Under the pieces are notes generated by a model, which saw only the letters and a list, made by a program, of their open reading frames with translations, was not told the origin of the DNA and searched no databases. Of a stretch of DNA of 50,882 nt, positions 34,284-43,579 are shown piece by piece. Location: contig NZ_JAPDHW010000020.1 of assembly GCF_025971945.1 (NCBI RefSeq), positions 1 through 50,882 of the forward strand, given 5' to 3'. This DNA is from Chryseobacterium kimseyorum (GTDB lineage: Bacteria; Bacteroidota; Bacteroidia; Flavobacteriales; Weeksellaceae). The position numbers were made by a program, and so were the translations under genes. How positions within the stretch are numbered: position 1 is the first letter of the stretch; every line of letters starts with the position of its first letter.

Positions 34284-36587
34284 TTGGCAAATCTTCATAA
34301 GAAAGAAAGTCCGTTTCAGGTTTTTATCTCGTTCAAAAAATATTTGGATATACTGGAGCATATCCGGTACAATGACCGCTTGGAATATCGCGCCAACTAT
34401 GCAGAATCTTTAATTGAAAAAACTAAAAATTTCAAAGAATTACGCGACGGCTTTCAGGATCTTTCGGTATTTGAAAAACATAAAGATCTTATCAGACTTC
34501 TTTTGGCTGACCTCTTCCCGACAGGTTTAACCAAAAATGAAATTAAAGCTGCCGGAATTCCGCTCACTAATCTCACTTTCAATTACACCGAAAGATTTCA
34601 GAACATTTTAACGGATGCCGGAAAAGATTTCGAAATAGAATTCAGAGATATCAGTGATGACGAATATTATGTATTTTGCTGCTGCCTCATTCTGCAGACA
34701 TATCTGAAAAGAGATATTAGAGTCAATACACCATTTTATTATGACATTCCCGATAAGAAGGGAATTATGAAGCATTATAAAATCACCGTTAACTCAGATT
34801 TCAGTTATGTGTATCCTGCAGCAGAAACGAAAATTCCGGAGGATGCTGTGATCGATATGCTTCTCGAAAACATGGATGATATTCAGCTGTGGAAAAAATA
34901 CTTTCCTTCAGAATCCTGGATTTTAAACGGTTTCAGTATCATTTCTCTTGTCGACTGCACCACAGAAGTTGCTTTATCTGATCTGAAATCTACGCTTATT
35001 AAAATTGATCTTGAAAACCCTTCACCGGATGAAAACCTGAAAGAAATTTTCAAATCTTATTTCGATGTTGCCGAGTTGAATTTTGGGTTAATGCTTTTTA
35101 ATAATAAGAATAAAAGGCTTGAAAAGTTGCCCATCTACGACAGTGTTTTCACCAATTATCTTTTAGATTTTTGGCTCAATACATTTGATGAAGACATTCG
35201 TAAAACTGCTTTTGAAAATATCACTTACAACTCGAAGCCAATCGTTATTTCTGATGTGGATAAAATAGATGACGAGATTAAAAAACTCCCTTCATTTAAT
35301 ATCCTGAAAGATCATCAGATCAACAGCTTTATGGTTATTCCTATTATGAAAGACGGCGAACTGCTGGCAATCATGGAATTTACTTCACCAATCGCCAACA
35401 GTTTAAACGGTTTAAAACTGAAAAAACTCGAGTTTGTTGCAGACATGATTATTTTCTCTCTGACCAGATTTTCTTATGAAAGAAACAATCAGATTGAAGC
35501 TATTATTCAGCGTGAATATACCACGATTCACGACAGTGTAATCTGGAAATTCAGAAATGAAGCAGAGCGTTACTTTAATGCCTATTTATCTAAAAAAATA
35601 TATACTTTAAAAGAGATTTCATTTAAAAATCTTACGCCATTATTCAGTTTTTCAGATATCCGTTCCTCATCAGACAAACGTTTCAATCTGATGCTGGAAG
35701 ATCTGAATCAGCAAATAGACGTCCTTCACGATGTCATGACTTTCCTTAACTCCTCAAATTCCGAAAAATATTTACTGGCACTGGATGTCTTTGAAAATGA
35801 AATCAATAACGAAATAAAAGCCGATACCGAACAGCGTTTTCAGCGAATTTTAAGAGAAGAAATTCATCCTTATCTTCAAGGTCAGCTTGAAGTGAAAAGC
35901 GACGAAATTATTAAAAATAACATTCAAAATTATTTCAGTCAGGTTTTTGTGCAGAATGATCTTTTTTATGCTAACCGAAAAAATCTCGATGATTCTATCA
36001 TGCTGGTGAATAGAAAACTGGCGGATATTTTAGATCAGAAACAGGTGATTGCGCAGGAAATTTTCCCACATTATTTTGAGAGGTTTAAATCTGATGGCGT
36101 TGAACACAATCTCTACATCGGTCCGAATATCGCACCTGAGTTGCCGTACTCTGCAAAAGTTGTTCACGAGTTGAGATATTGGCAGCTGGAAACGATCTGC
36201 ACGATGGAACATGAATTTCATCTGTTCAAAAAAGATCTACCGATTTCGATGGATATCGCCTCTTTAATTTTCGTTTATAATGAAAAAATAGATATCCGTT
36301 TCCGAATGGATGAGAAGCGTTTTGATGTTGACGGTGCTTTTAATTCCAATTTTGAAATCATTAAGAAAAGACTTGAAAAAGCCCACGTTAAAGATTCCAC
36401 AGAAAGAATTACCTGCCCGGGAAAAATTACCATTGTCTATTTTGGCATGGAAAATCAGCGCGAGTATCTTCAGTATATCAGCAGGCTTCAAAAACTGGAT
36501 ATTCTGAAATCTGATGTCGAATTTTTAAGAGTTGAAGATCTTCAGGGAATTACCGGATTGCTGGCGTTGAGGGTTTCTTTTAATTAA
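34284..36587 (+). CDS. Large GAF-domain protein of unknown function
   Basis: A 767-residue cytosolic protein. The start is a TTG at 34284 (MANLHKKESPFQVFISFKKY); the next in-frame ATG is far downstream, so TTG is the likely initiator. A GAF-like domain lies around residues 250-400 (NFGLMLFNNKNKRLEKL... INSFMVIPIMKDGELLAIMEFTSP). The N-terminal 240 and C-terminal 360 residues are helical and not recognised; no HTH, kinase or cyclase motif is present. GAF domains bind cyclic nucleotides or other small ligands. It converges on the HD-PycTM gene with 9 bp between stops. Confidence 0.7.
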   Translation: MANLHKKESPFQVFISFKKYLDILEHIRYNDRLEYRANYAESLIEKTKNFKELRDGFQDLSVFEKHKDLIRLLLADLFPTGLTKNEIKAAGIPLTNLTFNYTERFQNILTDAGKDFEIEFRDISDDEYYVFCCCLILQTYLKRDIRVNTPFYYDIPDKKGIMKHYKITVNSDFSYVYPAAETKIPEDAVIDMLLENMDDIQLWKKYFPSESWILNGFSIISLVDCTTEVALSDLKSTLIKIDLENPSPDENLKEIFKSYFDVAELNFGLMLFNNKNKRLEKLPIYDSVFTNYLLDFWLNTFDEDIRKTAFENITYNSKPIVISDVDKIDDEIKKLPSFNILKDHQINSFMVIPIMKDGELLAIMEFTSPIANSLNGLKLKKLEFVADMIIFSLTRFSYERNNQIEAIIQREYTTIHDSVIWKFRNEAERYFNAYLSKKIYTLKEISFKNLTPLFSFSDIRSSSDKRFNLMLEDLNQQIDVLHDVMTFLNSSNSEKYLLALDVFENEINNEIKADTEQRFQRILREEIHPYLQGQLEVKSDEIIKNNIQNYFSQVFVQNDLFYANRKNLDDSIMLVNRKLADILDQKQVIAQEIFPHYFERFKSDGVEHNLYIGPNIAPELPYSAKVVHELRYWQLETICTMEHEFHLFKKDLPISMDIASLIFVYNEKIDIRFRMDEKRFDVDGAFNSNFEIIKKRLEKAHVKDSTERITCPGKITIVYFGMENQREYLQYISRLQKLDILKSDVEFLRVEDLQGITGLLALRVSFN

Positions 36588-36596
36588 TTTTCATCA

Positions 36597-37769
36597 CTAA
36601 AGCGTTAGAAATGCATACGCAAACGCTAATACAGAAGAAATTATTCCTGTCATAAATATGGTGTAGGTGATGGAAAGTAATTTATATTTTCTGTCTAAAA
36701 CTTTCCCAAGGAAATACAAGTCTTTCACCATTGAATCATAGATGTAATCTCTGTCTTTAATTAAATCGTGCATCGAATTGAGATAATTTCCGAATTCCAT
36801 CTGATGAAAATTTCCAAAAAACAGAAGATTCACCTTGCGGTCTGCAATATCCTGATTGGTAAAAGTAGTTTTGGTAACATTCGGTTTTGTAGAAAGAATA
36901 GCAAAAATAATTGTTAAAACACTAGAAATCAACAGAAAAAAAGTTGGTATAATTAAGTGAGCATTTTTCGGTGTATCTAATTTTGGAACCAGTACCGACA
37001 AACAAACCGAAATAATAATCGCATTTACAGAGAGCAGAATATTTGCTTTACTGTCCGCAATATCACTTAACCTTGTGTGATTATTTAAGGTCACTCTGAA
37101 AAGCGTGTCTACACTTCTATCTGACTTTGAGTCTTTATCTTTTTTTGAGTCTGAATTATCCTTTTTGGGCTTTTCTTCTTTTTCAAGCTTCTTTTCCAAT
37201 TTTTTTACGTTTTTCAATTTCAGGGGTTCCCAGTTCTGTTTCGCATAATCGGTAAAATACTGATGTTTATTTTTAAGAAAATCTACATTCATCACGTTCC
37301 ATTCGTCATTAGAAAAGCACATTCCACCGGTGAGTTCCCACTCTTTACGCAAAGCCTCTGCAGAATCATTATAAAACGGACTCGCGAAGTGACTGAAATC
37401 AGCATCTTTCATAATTTCCTCTAAAAAATTCTGAGGCTGATGGTATTTTTCGGTAGAAAGAATCAGTTTGGCAACCTCATCAATATACTCGCGCGAAGCA
37501 TTCTCGTGAAGAAGAAATTCAGTTACGATTTCGACTCCTTTTTTCTCATGACCTTCTGCGTTACAATCGGTAAAGCCTACATCGTGAAACCAAAGTGCCA
37601 GCAAGATTTTTTCTCTGTCTGCATCAGAAACTTCAGAGTGGCTGATGATTTCCTCAGCCTTGTTCACAGCATATGTGGTATGTATAAAATTATGGTAAAA
37701 ATATACAGAAGATAACTTATCTTTGAATAAGTTTTCTACATAATCTTTGGCTTTGTTTAAAACGCTCAT
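36597..37769 (-). CDS. HD phosphohydrolase fused to a Pycsar-effector-type membrane domain
   Basis: A 390-residue fusion. Residues about 18-135 form an HD domain: YHNFIHT (His26, His30), the HD doublet at His62-Asp63 (WFHDVGF), and MKDADFSHF (Asp122/Asp124) as distal ligand. A highly charged Lys/Asp/Glu linker (about 183-220) leads to a domain like the Pycsar effector PycTM (DUF5706): TRLSDIADSKANILLSVN, followed by three transmembrane helices (about 243-262, 270-293, 366-389). PycTM effectors are activated by cCMP or cUMP and disrupt the membrane during phage defence. No pyrimidine cyclase is adjacent. It is divergent from the metallophosphatase gene, with only 25 bp between starts. Confidence 0.85.
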   Translation of the reverse strand: MSVLNKAKDYVENLFKDKLSSVYFYHNFIHTTYAVNKAEEIISHSEVSDADREKILLALWFHDVGFTDCNAEGHEKKGVEIVTEFLLHENASREYIDEVAKLILSTEKYHQPQNFLEEIMKDADFSHFASPFYNDSAEALRKEWELTGGMCFSNDEWNVMNVDFLKNKHQYFTDYAKQNWEPLKLKNVKKLEKKLEKEEKPKKDNSDSKKDKDSKSDRSVDTLFRVTLNNHTRLSDIADSKANILLSVNAIIISVCLSVLVPKLDTPKNAHLIIPTFFLLISSVLTIIFAILSTKPNVTKTTFTNQDIADRKVNLLFFGNFHQMEFGNYLNSMHDLIKDRDYIYDSMVKDLYFLGKVLDRKYKLLSITYTIFMTGIISSVLAFAYAFLTL

Positions 37770-37794
37770 CCTGAATTTTTCTTAATGTAAATGT

Positions 37795-40700
37795 ATGAAT
37801 TTATCCTTTAAATTTGATCGAAAAATATTCTCTGCGAGTGCGAGAATCATACTTCTTTCCGGATTTCTATTTTCTTGTGCAACCTATAACGTACAAAAAG
37901 GAAAAAACTTGCATGAAATTCAAAATTCTGACCCAAAAATTGAAAATGATTTCAAAATCTTCCTCGTGGGAGATGCCGGAAATGCAGATGAGCCACAGGC
38001 ACAGCACACTTTAGATTTCATTAAAAACAAATTGGATTCTGCAGATAAAAACTCAATGCTTCTGTTTTTGGGAGACAACATTTATCCGTTGGGTATGCCG
38101 AAAGAAAGCGACAAAGGATATCCTCTGGCAAAACAAAAAATGGAAAACCAATTGGCGATTACTAAAAATTTCAAAGGTAAAACATTGGTTATTCCGGGGA
38201 ATCATGATTGGTATCACGGTTTGGAGGGTTTAAAGGCACAGGAAGAATTTGTAAAATCATATTTGAATGACAAAAAAGCTTTCTTACCTAAAAACTCATG
38301 CCCGATTGAAGATATTAATTTAACGAAAGATATCAAACTGATCGTTATCGATTCTGAATGGGCATTAGTCAATTGGGACAAATATCCTGGAATCAATAAA
38401 GGCTGCGACATCAAGACAACAGCAGATTTTTACGCTGAATTTAAAGATTTAATTACAAAAAATCAGGATAAGAGAATAATTGTGGCAATGCATCATCCTG
38501 TGATCAGTTCCGGTACACATGCCGGTTTTACTTCTGCAAAGGCGCATCTTTTTCCTTTTGGCAGTAAAGTTCCGCTTCCCGGACTTGCAAGTGTGGCTAA
38601 TTTGTTGAGAAGTACTTCAGGCGTAAGCATGGAAGATTTAAGCAATAATCATTACACAGATTTCGCCAACAGAATAAAAAGCATCATTCAGGATAAAGAA
38701 AATGTAATTCTCGTTTCCGGTCACGATCACAATTTGCAATATCACACCAACAGAAATATCAAGCAGATTATTAGCGGGGCAGCTTCAAAAACTGAACCTT
38801 CCACGATTCTTGAAAATACAGGTTTTTCTTATGGTGGAAGTGGCTTTGTTATCTTAAACCTTAGAAAAGATCAAAGTTCAGATGTTGAATATTTTTCGAC
38901 TAAAAACAATAAACTTAAAAGGCTGACTCAGATTGCAGTTTTAAAAAAACCTGAAGTATTTCAAAATAATTATCCGGATACTTTGCCGGCAACTGTAACG
39001 TCAACCATTTATTCTGAAAGACAGACGAAAGCAGGAAAATTCTACACATGGCTTTGGGGAAATCACTACAGAAAATACTATGCACTTCCCATTGAAGCCA
39101 AAACTAAAAATCTCTCAGACATGGACCCTGGATACTCTCCTGTTCGAGAGGGCGGTGGAAACCAATCGAACAGCTTACGTTTGAGAACAAGTGACGGACA
39201 GGAATATGTAATGCGCGGAATCAAGAAAAGTGCAGTCCGATTTCTAAATGCGCAGGCTTTTAAGAAAAACAGCTTTGGAACTGAACTTAATAATACATTT
39301 CCTGAGAGGTTCTTACTCGATTTTTATACAACAAATCATCCGTTTACAGGTTTTGCTGTCAACAATATGATCGACAAGCTGGGAATTTTTCACAGCAATC
39401 CAGAATTGTATTACATTCCCAAACAGAAATCTTTAGGGCAGTATAATCAGAGTTATGGTGATGAAATGTATATGATTGAAGAACGTTTTTCATCAGATCC
39501 AAAAACTTTACAGTCACTAGATAATGCTTCAGACATTCTATCGACTTCAGATGTTCTGAAAAATATGAGAAAGGATGGAAAATATTCTGTAGATCGGGAT
39601 CTATACATCAGAGCAAGAATTTTTGATATGCTGATCGGCGATTGGGACAGACACGAAGACCAATGGAAATGGGCGGAATATAAGGTGGGTGATCATGTAA
39701 TTTATAAACCCATTCCGCGAGACAGAGATCAGGCATTCAGTAACTATGACGGCACGGCTTTCAAGGTCATTATGAATATTCCGGCAATCCGTCATATGAA
39801 AACGTTTAAAGACGATATCAAAAGTGTGCGTTGGATGAATATGGAGCCTTATCCTATGGATTTAATCTTCCTGAAAAATGCAAATGAGCAAGATTGGAAG
39901 ACTCAGGCAAAATATATTCAGGAACATTTATCAGATACGGATATCGACCGTGCTTTTGATAATTTACCAAAGGAAGTTCAGGACGAAACGATAGCAGATA
40001 TTCAGCGAAAACTGAAGTTGAGAAAAGGTAAACTGGAAGAATATGCTGTAAAGTATTCTGATGTTTTGCAGGAAAAAATTCCTCTGACAGGAACAGTGAA
40101 CAAGGATAAATTTGTCATCACCAAGAAATTAAATTCAGTAGAAGTACAACAGTATCAGCTGGGTAAAAATAAAGGTGAGGAATTGGTATTTGAAAAGAGC
40201 TATGACGACTCTAAAACTAAAGAACTGTGGATCTACGGTTTGGAAGATGATGACATTTACGAAGTGTCGGGAGAAGGAAAATCGAAAATCAATATCCGCT
40301 TAATTGGAGGTTACAATCATGATACCTATAATGTAGATAACGGAAGTAAGGTGAAAATCTACGATTTTAAATCTTCAAAAAATACCTATAACGCAAAATC
40401 GGCAACCAAACATATCTCCAACGATTATGACGTGAATACGTACAACTGGAAGCACCCGAAATATAATTTCTTTGCAGGATATCCAATGGCCAATTTTAAT
40501 CCGGATGACGGCGTTATTCTGGGAGTTGTAGCCAATTACACCGTCAATAATTTTATTCGTGATCCGTTTACCCAAAAACATAGTTTAAGCGCCAATTATT
40601 ACACATCAACAGGCGGATTCAATGTAGGTTACAAAGGGATTTTCAAAAAAGCGATTGCCGGCTGGGATGCAGGAATTGATGCTACTTACACCACTCCATT

Positions 40701-41508
40701 TTTTGCAAGAACCTTCTTTGGTTTGGGGAACGAAACGGTGTATGAAAAAGATGAAGTTGAAAGAGATTACAACCGAGTTCGTATTTCTCAGTTTAAGTTT
40801 GCACCATCAATTTCAAATACAAGCTGGCTCAATATGAAACATCAGTTCCAGCTGAATTTTGAACATGCTAAAGTACAGTATAACCAAGACCGTTTTATAG
40901 CTGCTTCTACAGAGGTTAATCCTGAAGTCTTTAATGGACAACAATTTGCAGGAGCGAACTATACTTTTAGTTTTAAAAATTTAGACAACAAAGCCTTCCC
41001 GACTTTAGGTTTAGAAATGATTTTAAATGCAGGTTGGAAAGCCAATATTTCAGAATTCAATCAAAACTTCGCCAACTTTAACGGAACGGTGAATATCTTC
41101 CACAGAATTGATAAGCGGGGAAAATTTGTATTTGCCAATTCGAGTAATGCGATGATCATCAACAACAACAATTTTGAATTTTATCAGGCTGCAGCTATCG
41201 GCGGAAACAACGGAATGCGTGCTTACAGAAATGAAAGATTTGCCGGAAAATCATATTTCGCCAACAATTCTGAGATCCGTTGGAATTTTGGTCGTGTAAA
41301 AAACAATATCGTTCCTACCAATTTGGGAATTTTAGTTGGCTACGATTTGGGAAGAGTATGGAAAGACGGTGAACAATCTGATAAGTGGCATCAAGGCGTT
41401 GGTGCAGGATTTTGGATGAGCATTCTGGAAACGTTCTCTGCGAGAGTTGACTATTTTATCGGGGAAGATGGAGGAAGAATTTCAGGTGGCGTGGGATTGA
41501 GTTTTTAA
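37795..41508 (+). CDS. Calcineurin-like phosphoesterase lipoprotein with C-terminal outer-membrane barrel
   Basis: A 1237-residue fusion. An N-terminal lipoprotein signal (FLFSC, Cys28) precedes a metallophosphatase domain (about 52-360) with GDAGN (Asp60), LGDNIYP (Asp94), GNHDW (135-139), MHHP near 224 and SGHDHN near 304: a full two-metal set. The middle (about 430-850) includes a region with DRDLYIRARIFDMLIGDWDRHEDQW, resembling a kinase-like fold of unknown role. The C-terminal about 350 residues are amphipathic strands ending GGRISGGVGLSF, like the BamA/TamA surface-antigen barrel. It is probably an outer-membrane-anchored phosphatase; the substrate is unknown. Confidence 0.85.
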   Translation: MNLSFKFDRKIFSASARIILLSGFLFSCATYNVQKGKNLHEIQNSDPKIENDFKIFLVGDAGNADEPQAQHTLDFIKNKLDSADKNSMLLFLGDNIYPLGMPKESDKGYPLAKQKMENQLAITKNFKGKTLVIPGNHDWYHGLEGLKAQEEFVKSYLNDKKAFLPKNSCPIEDINLTKDIKLIVIDSEWALVNWDKYPGINKGCDIKTTADFYAEFKDLITKNQDKRIIVAMHHPVISSGTHAGFTSAKAHLFPFGSKVPLPGLASVANLLRSTSGVSMEDLSNNHYTDFANRIKSIIQDKENVILVSGHDHNLQYHTNRNIKQIISGAASKTEPSTILENTGFSYGGSGFVILNLRKDQSSDVEYFSTKNNKLKRLTQIAVLKKPEVFQNNYPDTLPATVTSTIYSERQTKAGKFYTWLWGNHYRKYYALPIEAKTKNLSDMDPGYSPVREGGGNQSNSLRLRTSDGQEYVMRGIKKSAVRFLNAQAFKKNSFGTELNNTFPERFLLDFYTTNHPFTGFAVNNMIDKLGIFHSNPELYYIPKQKSLGQYNQSYGDEMYMIEERFSSDPKTLQSLDNASDILSTSDVLKNMRKDGKYSVDRDLYIRARIFDMLIGDWDRHEDQWKWAEYKVGDHVIYKPIPRDRDQAFSNYDGTAFKVIMNIPAIRHMKTFKDDIKSVRWMNMEPYPMDLIFLKNANEQDWKTQAKYIQEHLSDTDIDRAFDNLPKEVQDETIADIQRKLKLRKGKLEEYAVKYSDVLQEKIPLTGTVNKDKFVITKKLNSVEVQQYQLGKNKGEELVFEKSYDDSKTKELWIYGLEDDDIYEVSGEGKSKINIRLIGGYNHDTYNVDNGSKVKIYDFKSSKNTYNAKSATKHISNDYDVNTYNWKHPKYNFFAGYPMANFNPDDGVILGVVANYTVNNFIRDPFTQKHSLSANYYTSTGGFNVGYKGIFKKAIAGWDAGIDATYTTPFFARTFFGLGNETVYEKDEVERDYNRVRISQFKFAPSISNTSWLNMKHQFQLNFEHAKVQYNQDRFIAASTEVNPEVFNGQQFAGANYTFSFKNLDNKAFPTLGLEMILNAGWKANISEFNQNFANFNGTVNIFHRIDKRGKFVFANSSNAMIINNNNFEFYQAAAIGGNNGMRAYRNERFAGKSYFANNSEIRWNFGRVKNNIVPTNLGILVGYDLGRVWKDGEQSDKWHQGVGAGFWMSILETFSARVDYFIGEDGGRISGGVGLSF

Positions 41509-41547
41509 TGAAATTAGACTCTTCAAAGCGTGTAGCTGACAGAGCAA

Positions 41548-41616
41548 AGTTTGTCATTCTGAAAGAATCATTACAACATTAAATACACTGTAGAGATTCC
41601 TCCGGAATGACAAACT
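41548..41616. repeat. 69-bp palindromic repeat unit
   Basis: A 12-bp perfect inverted repeat AGTTTGTCATTC/GAATGACAAACT bounds the unit, with inner GAATC/GATTC pairs. It resembles the small dispersed GTCATTC...GAATGAC repeats common in Chryseobacterium-type genomes and may also act as a terminator between the converging genes on either side. Confidence 0.6.
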
Positions 41617-41622
41617 AAATAT

Positions 41623-42495
41623 TTATTTCAAAGAAAACTGATATACATTCCCACCCGTTTTCTTATCCTTTTCATCGGCAATCAATAACGTTTTATCATC
41701 TACAAAAACAATGGCTTCTTTCTGTGAATTGTGATTTAAAGAGATTTTCTGAATTTTGGCTGAACTGAAATCATTCGCGGTAAATCCGGAAAGTATGTTG
41801 ATGTTTTTATGATTCAGCAGAACAATTTCATTTTTAGAATTGATCGAAGCTGAAGTAATGGCAGCATCGCTGTACCCTCCTTCAAGTTTCAGTTTTCCAA
41901 CCAATTTCGCTTCAAAATCGCCCTCTTTATTGGGAATTTGAAAAACCAGAAAAGTTCCGTCAAAACCTTTGCTTCTGTTTTTTGTGAACAGATAAAAACT
42001 ACCGTCTTTTTCTACAAAAGCTTCACAGTCGTACAGTAAGTTTGATTTTTTTGGAGGAAATTCAGTCTGTCCTTCATAATGAAATTTTGTGGTCTGAACG
42101 ACTTTTGTCGACTTCTGAGAATCAGTTTTTAAATCTAACTTTATTATAGAAAGATTCTGTCTGTCATTTTCATTATTCCCGAAATCTCCGATGTATATAT
42201 TTCCTGAAGCATCTTTTGTAATATCTTCCCAATCGTTATTTTCAGCGTTTTCTACTAAAACATCGGTGATCAGTTCGCCTTGGCGGTTCAGTCCGTACAC
42301 TACATTTTTATTTCCTGCATCTTCAATAGCCCAAATGGTTTTCTGATCCTGAGAAAGAGCAATACCGGATACTTCTTTCAGCTTTTTCGGCAGAGAAAAT
42401 TCTGTTTTCAAATCGTTCTGTGCTTGGGTTACAGAATCCTGAGCTTTTGGATTACAGCTTAATAAGATGAAGGCGAATACAACAAGAATGCGCAT
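41623..42495 (-). CDS. Beta-propeller-like lipoprotein
   Basis: A 290-residue lipoprotein (signal with FILLSC, Cys14). Repeated short strands with Asp/Asn turns (KTIWAIEDAGNKNVVYGLNRQGEL, GNIYIGDFGNN, DGSFYLFTKNR, NEIVLLNHKN) are those of a beta-propeller; similar proteins are labelled SdiA-regulated or phytase-esterase-like, but the active-site set of phytases is not evident. It is the last gene of a tight minus-strand set mazG-FUSC-lipoprotein (4-bp gap). Role unknown, probably periplasmic-side or surface. Confidence 0.7.
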   Translation of the reverse strand: MRILVVFAFILLSCNPKAQDSVTQAQNDLKTEFSLPKKLKEVSGIALSQDQKTIWAIEDAGNKNVVYGLNRQGELITDVLVENAENNDWEDITKDASGNIYIGDFGNNENDRQNLSIIKLDLKTDSQKSTKVVQTTKFHYEGQTEFPPKKSNLLYDCEAFVEKDGSFYLFTKNRSKGFDGTFLVFQIPNKEGDFEAKLVGKLKLEGGYSDAAITSASINSKNEIVLLNHKNINILSGFTANDFSSAKIQKISLNHNSQKEAIVFVDDKTLLIADEKDKKTGGNVYQFSLK

Positions 42496-42499
42496 AATT

Positions 42500-43579
42500 T
42501 TATTTTTTTAATTTTTTAAACTGAAAAAAAGAATACCTGATGTTTTTCTCCAGCTGATTGATGATCTGTTGATGGTGCAGAAGAAATCCGGCTCCCAATC
42601 CCATCAAGCTTCCGATAACCGTATCAAGCAGTCTCGCCTCCATAAGATCTTCAACATTATGATGAATGGGACTTCCTGCTTCTACCAAAAGTAAGGTGAG
42701 TGGCGTAAGAAAAATAACGGCCAAACCGTAATTTCTCACAATCATTAATTCTACTATGAATTGTAAAACTACAATAATTCCTATCATTATAATCTTTTCG
42801 GGATCAAAAAGTAAAATCAACCAGGCCAGACCAAGACCAATAAAAGTTCCGAAAATTCTGTGCATATTTCTTTGTCGCACATGCTCGAAATTCCGTCCCT
42901 GAATAATGGCGACGGTAGAAATAGAAATCCAGTAGGTATTTTGAAACTTTAGAACGTGGCCAACAATTAAAGTCAGCATCATGATTAAACCGATAATCGC
43001 ACTTTCTACAAATTTGGTGTATCTTTTCTTTTTGAAAACTCTCCTTGGTACACTTACCACTTCACTTTTTTCCACAAAAACGGAATAGATAAAAGCCAGT
43101 GAACATGAGAGAATAGCTCCCATTGCCACCAACCCTACTCTCGTCGGAATCATTTCTAAATCAAACTGATAAGTACTCGCCATTGCAGCAAGCATAATGA
43201 AGAAAAAATTTCCCGGTGGCGGAATCTTAAAATATGAAGTGATAAAATGTGACAGAAAAGAAACAATCCCAAAGGACAGCGCTGCCATATAAATATTAAA
43301 ACTAAAAAAAAGACTGACGGTAAAGGAAAAGATCATCCCAAAAGCACAGACCGCCAAATGAATCATTCGCTGACTGATGGGCGCTGTAGTATAATACAGA
43401 ATCGTCAGTGCACCCAAACTTGAGAGACTTCCGTAATTTGGTTTTCCGGAAAACCAGCCCAACAAAAGTGGCGTACCAATGCACAAAGCCGCAAGAAACG
43501 GAAAATGCCATTTCCTTTCGGTTTTTTTTATTTCAATCAGATACTGAAATCGGTTTCGTGCTGGGTGACTGGTCTTCAT
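42500..43579 (-). CDS. FUSC-family inner-membrane protein
   Basis: A 359-residue membrane protein with about ten hydrophobic segments in two clusters and a cytosolic loop around residues 168-185 (VEKSEVVSVPRRVFKKKRY). The second half has the FUSC signature: TYWISISTVAIIQGRNFEHVRQRNMHRIFGT with a conserved Arg-rich turn. FUSC/aromatic-acid-exporter proteins (YccS, AaeB) are thought to move small amphiphiles. It starts immediately after the mazG stop codon (no gap), so the two are co-translated. The transported substrate is unknown. Confidence 0.85.
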   Translation of the reverse strand: MKTSHPARNRFQYLIEIKKTERKWHFPFLAALCIGTPLLLGWFSGKPNYGSLSSLGALTILYYTTAPISQRMIHLAVCAFGMIFSFTVSLFFSFNIYMAALSFGIVSFLSHFITSYFKIPPPGNFFFIMLAAMASTYQFDLEMIPTRVGLVAMGAILSCSLAFIYSVFVEKSEVVSVPRRVFKKKRYTKFVESAIIGLIMMLTLIVGHVLKFQNTYWISISTVAIIQGRNFEHVRQRNMHRIFGTFIGLGLAWLILLFDPEKIIMIGIIVVLQFIVELMIVRNYGLAVIFLTPLTLLLVEAGSPIHHNVEDLMEARLLDTVIGSLMGLGAGFLLHHQQIINQLEKNIRYSFFQFKKLKK

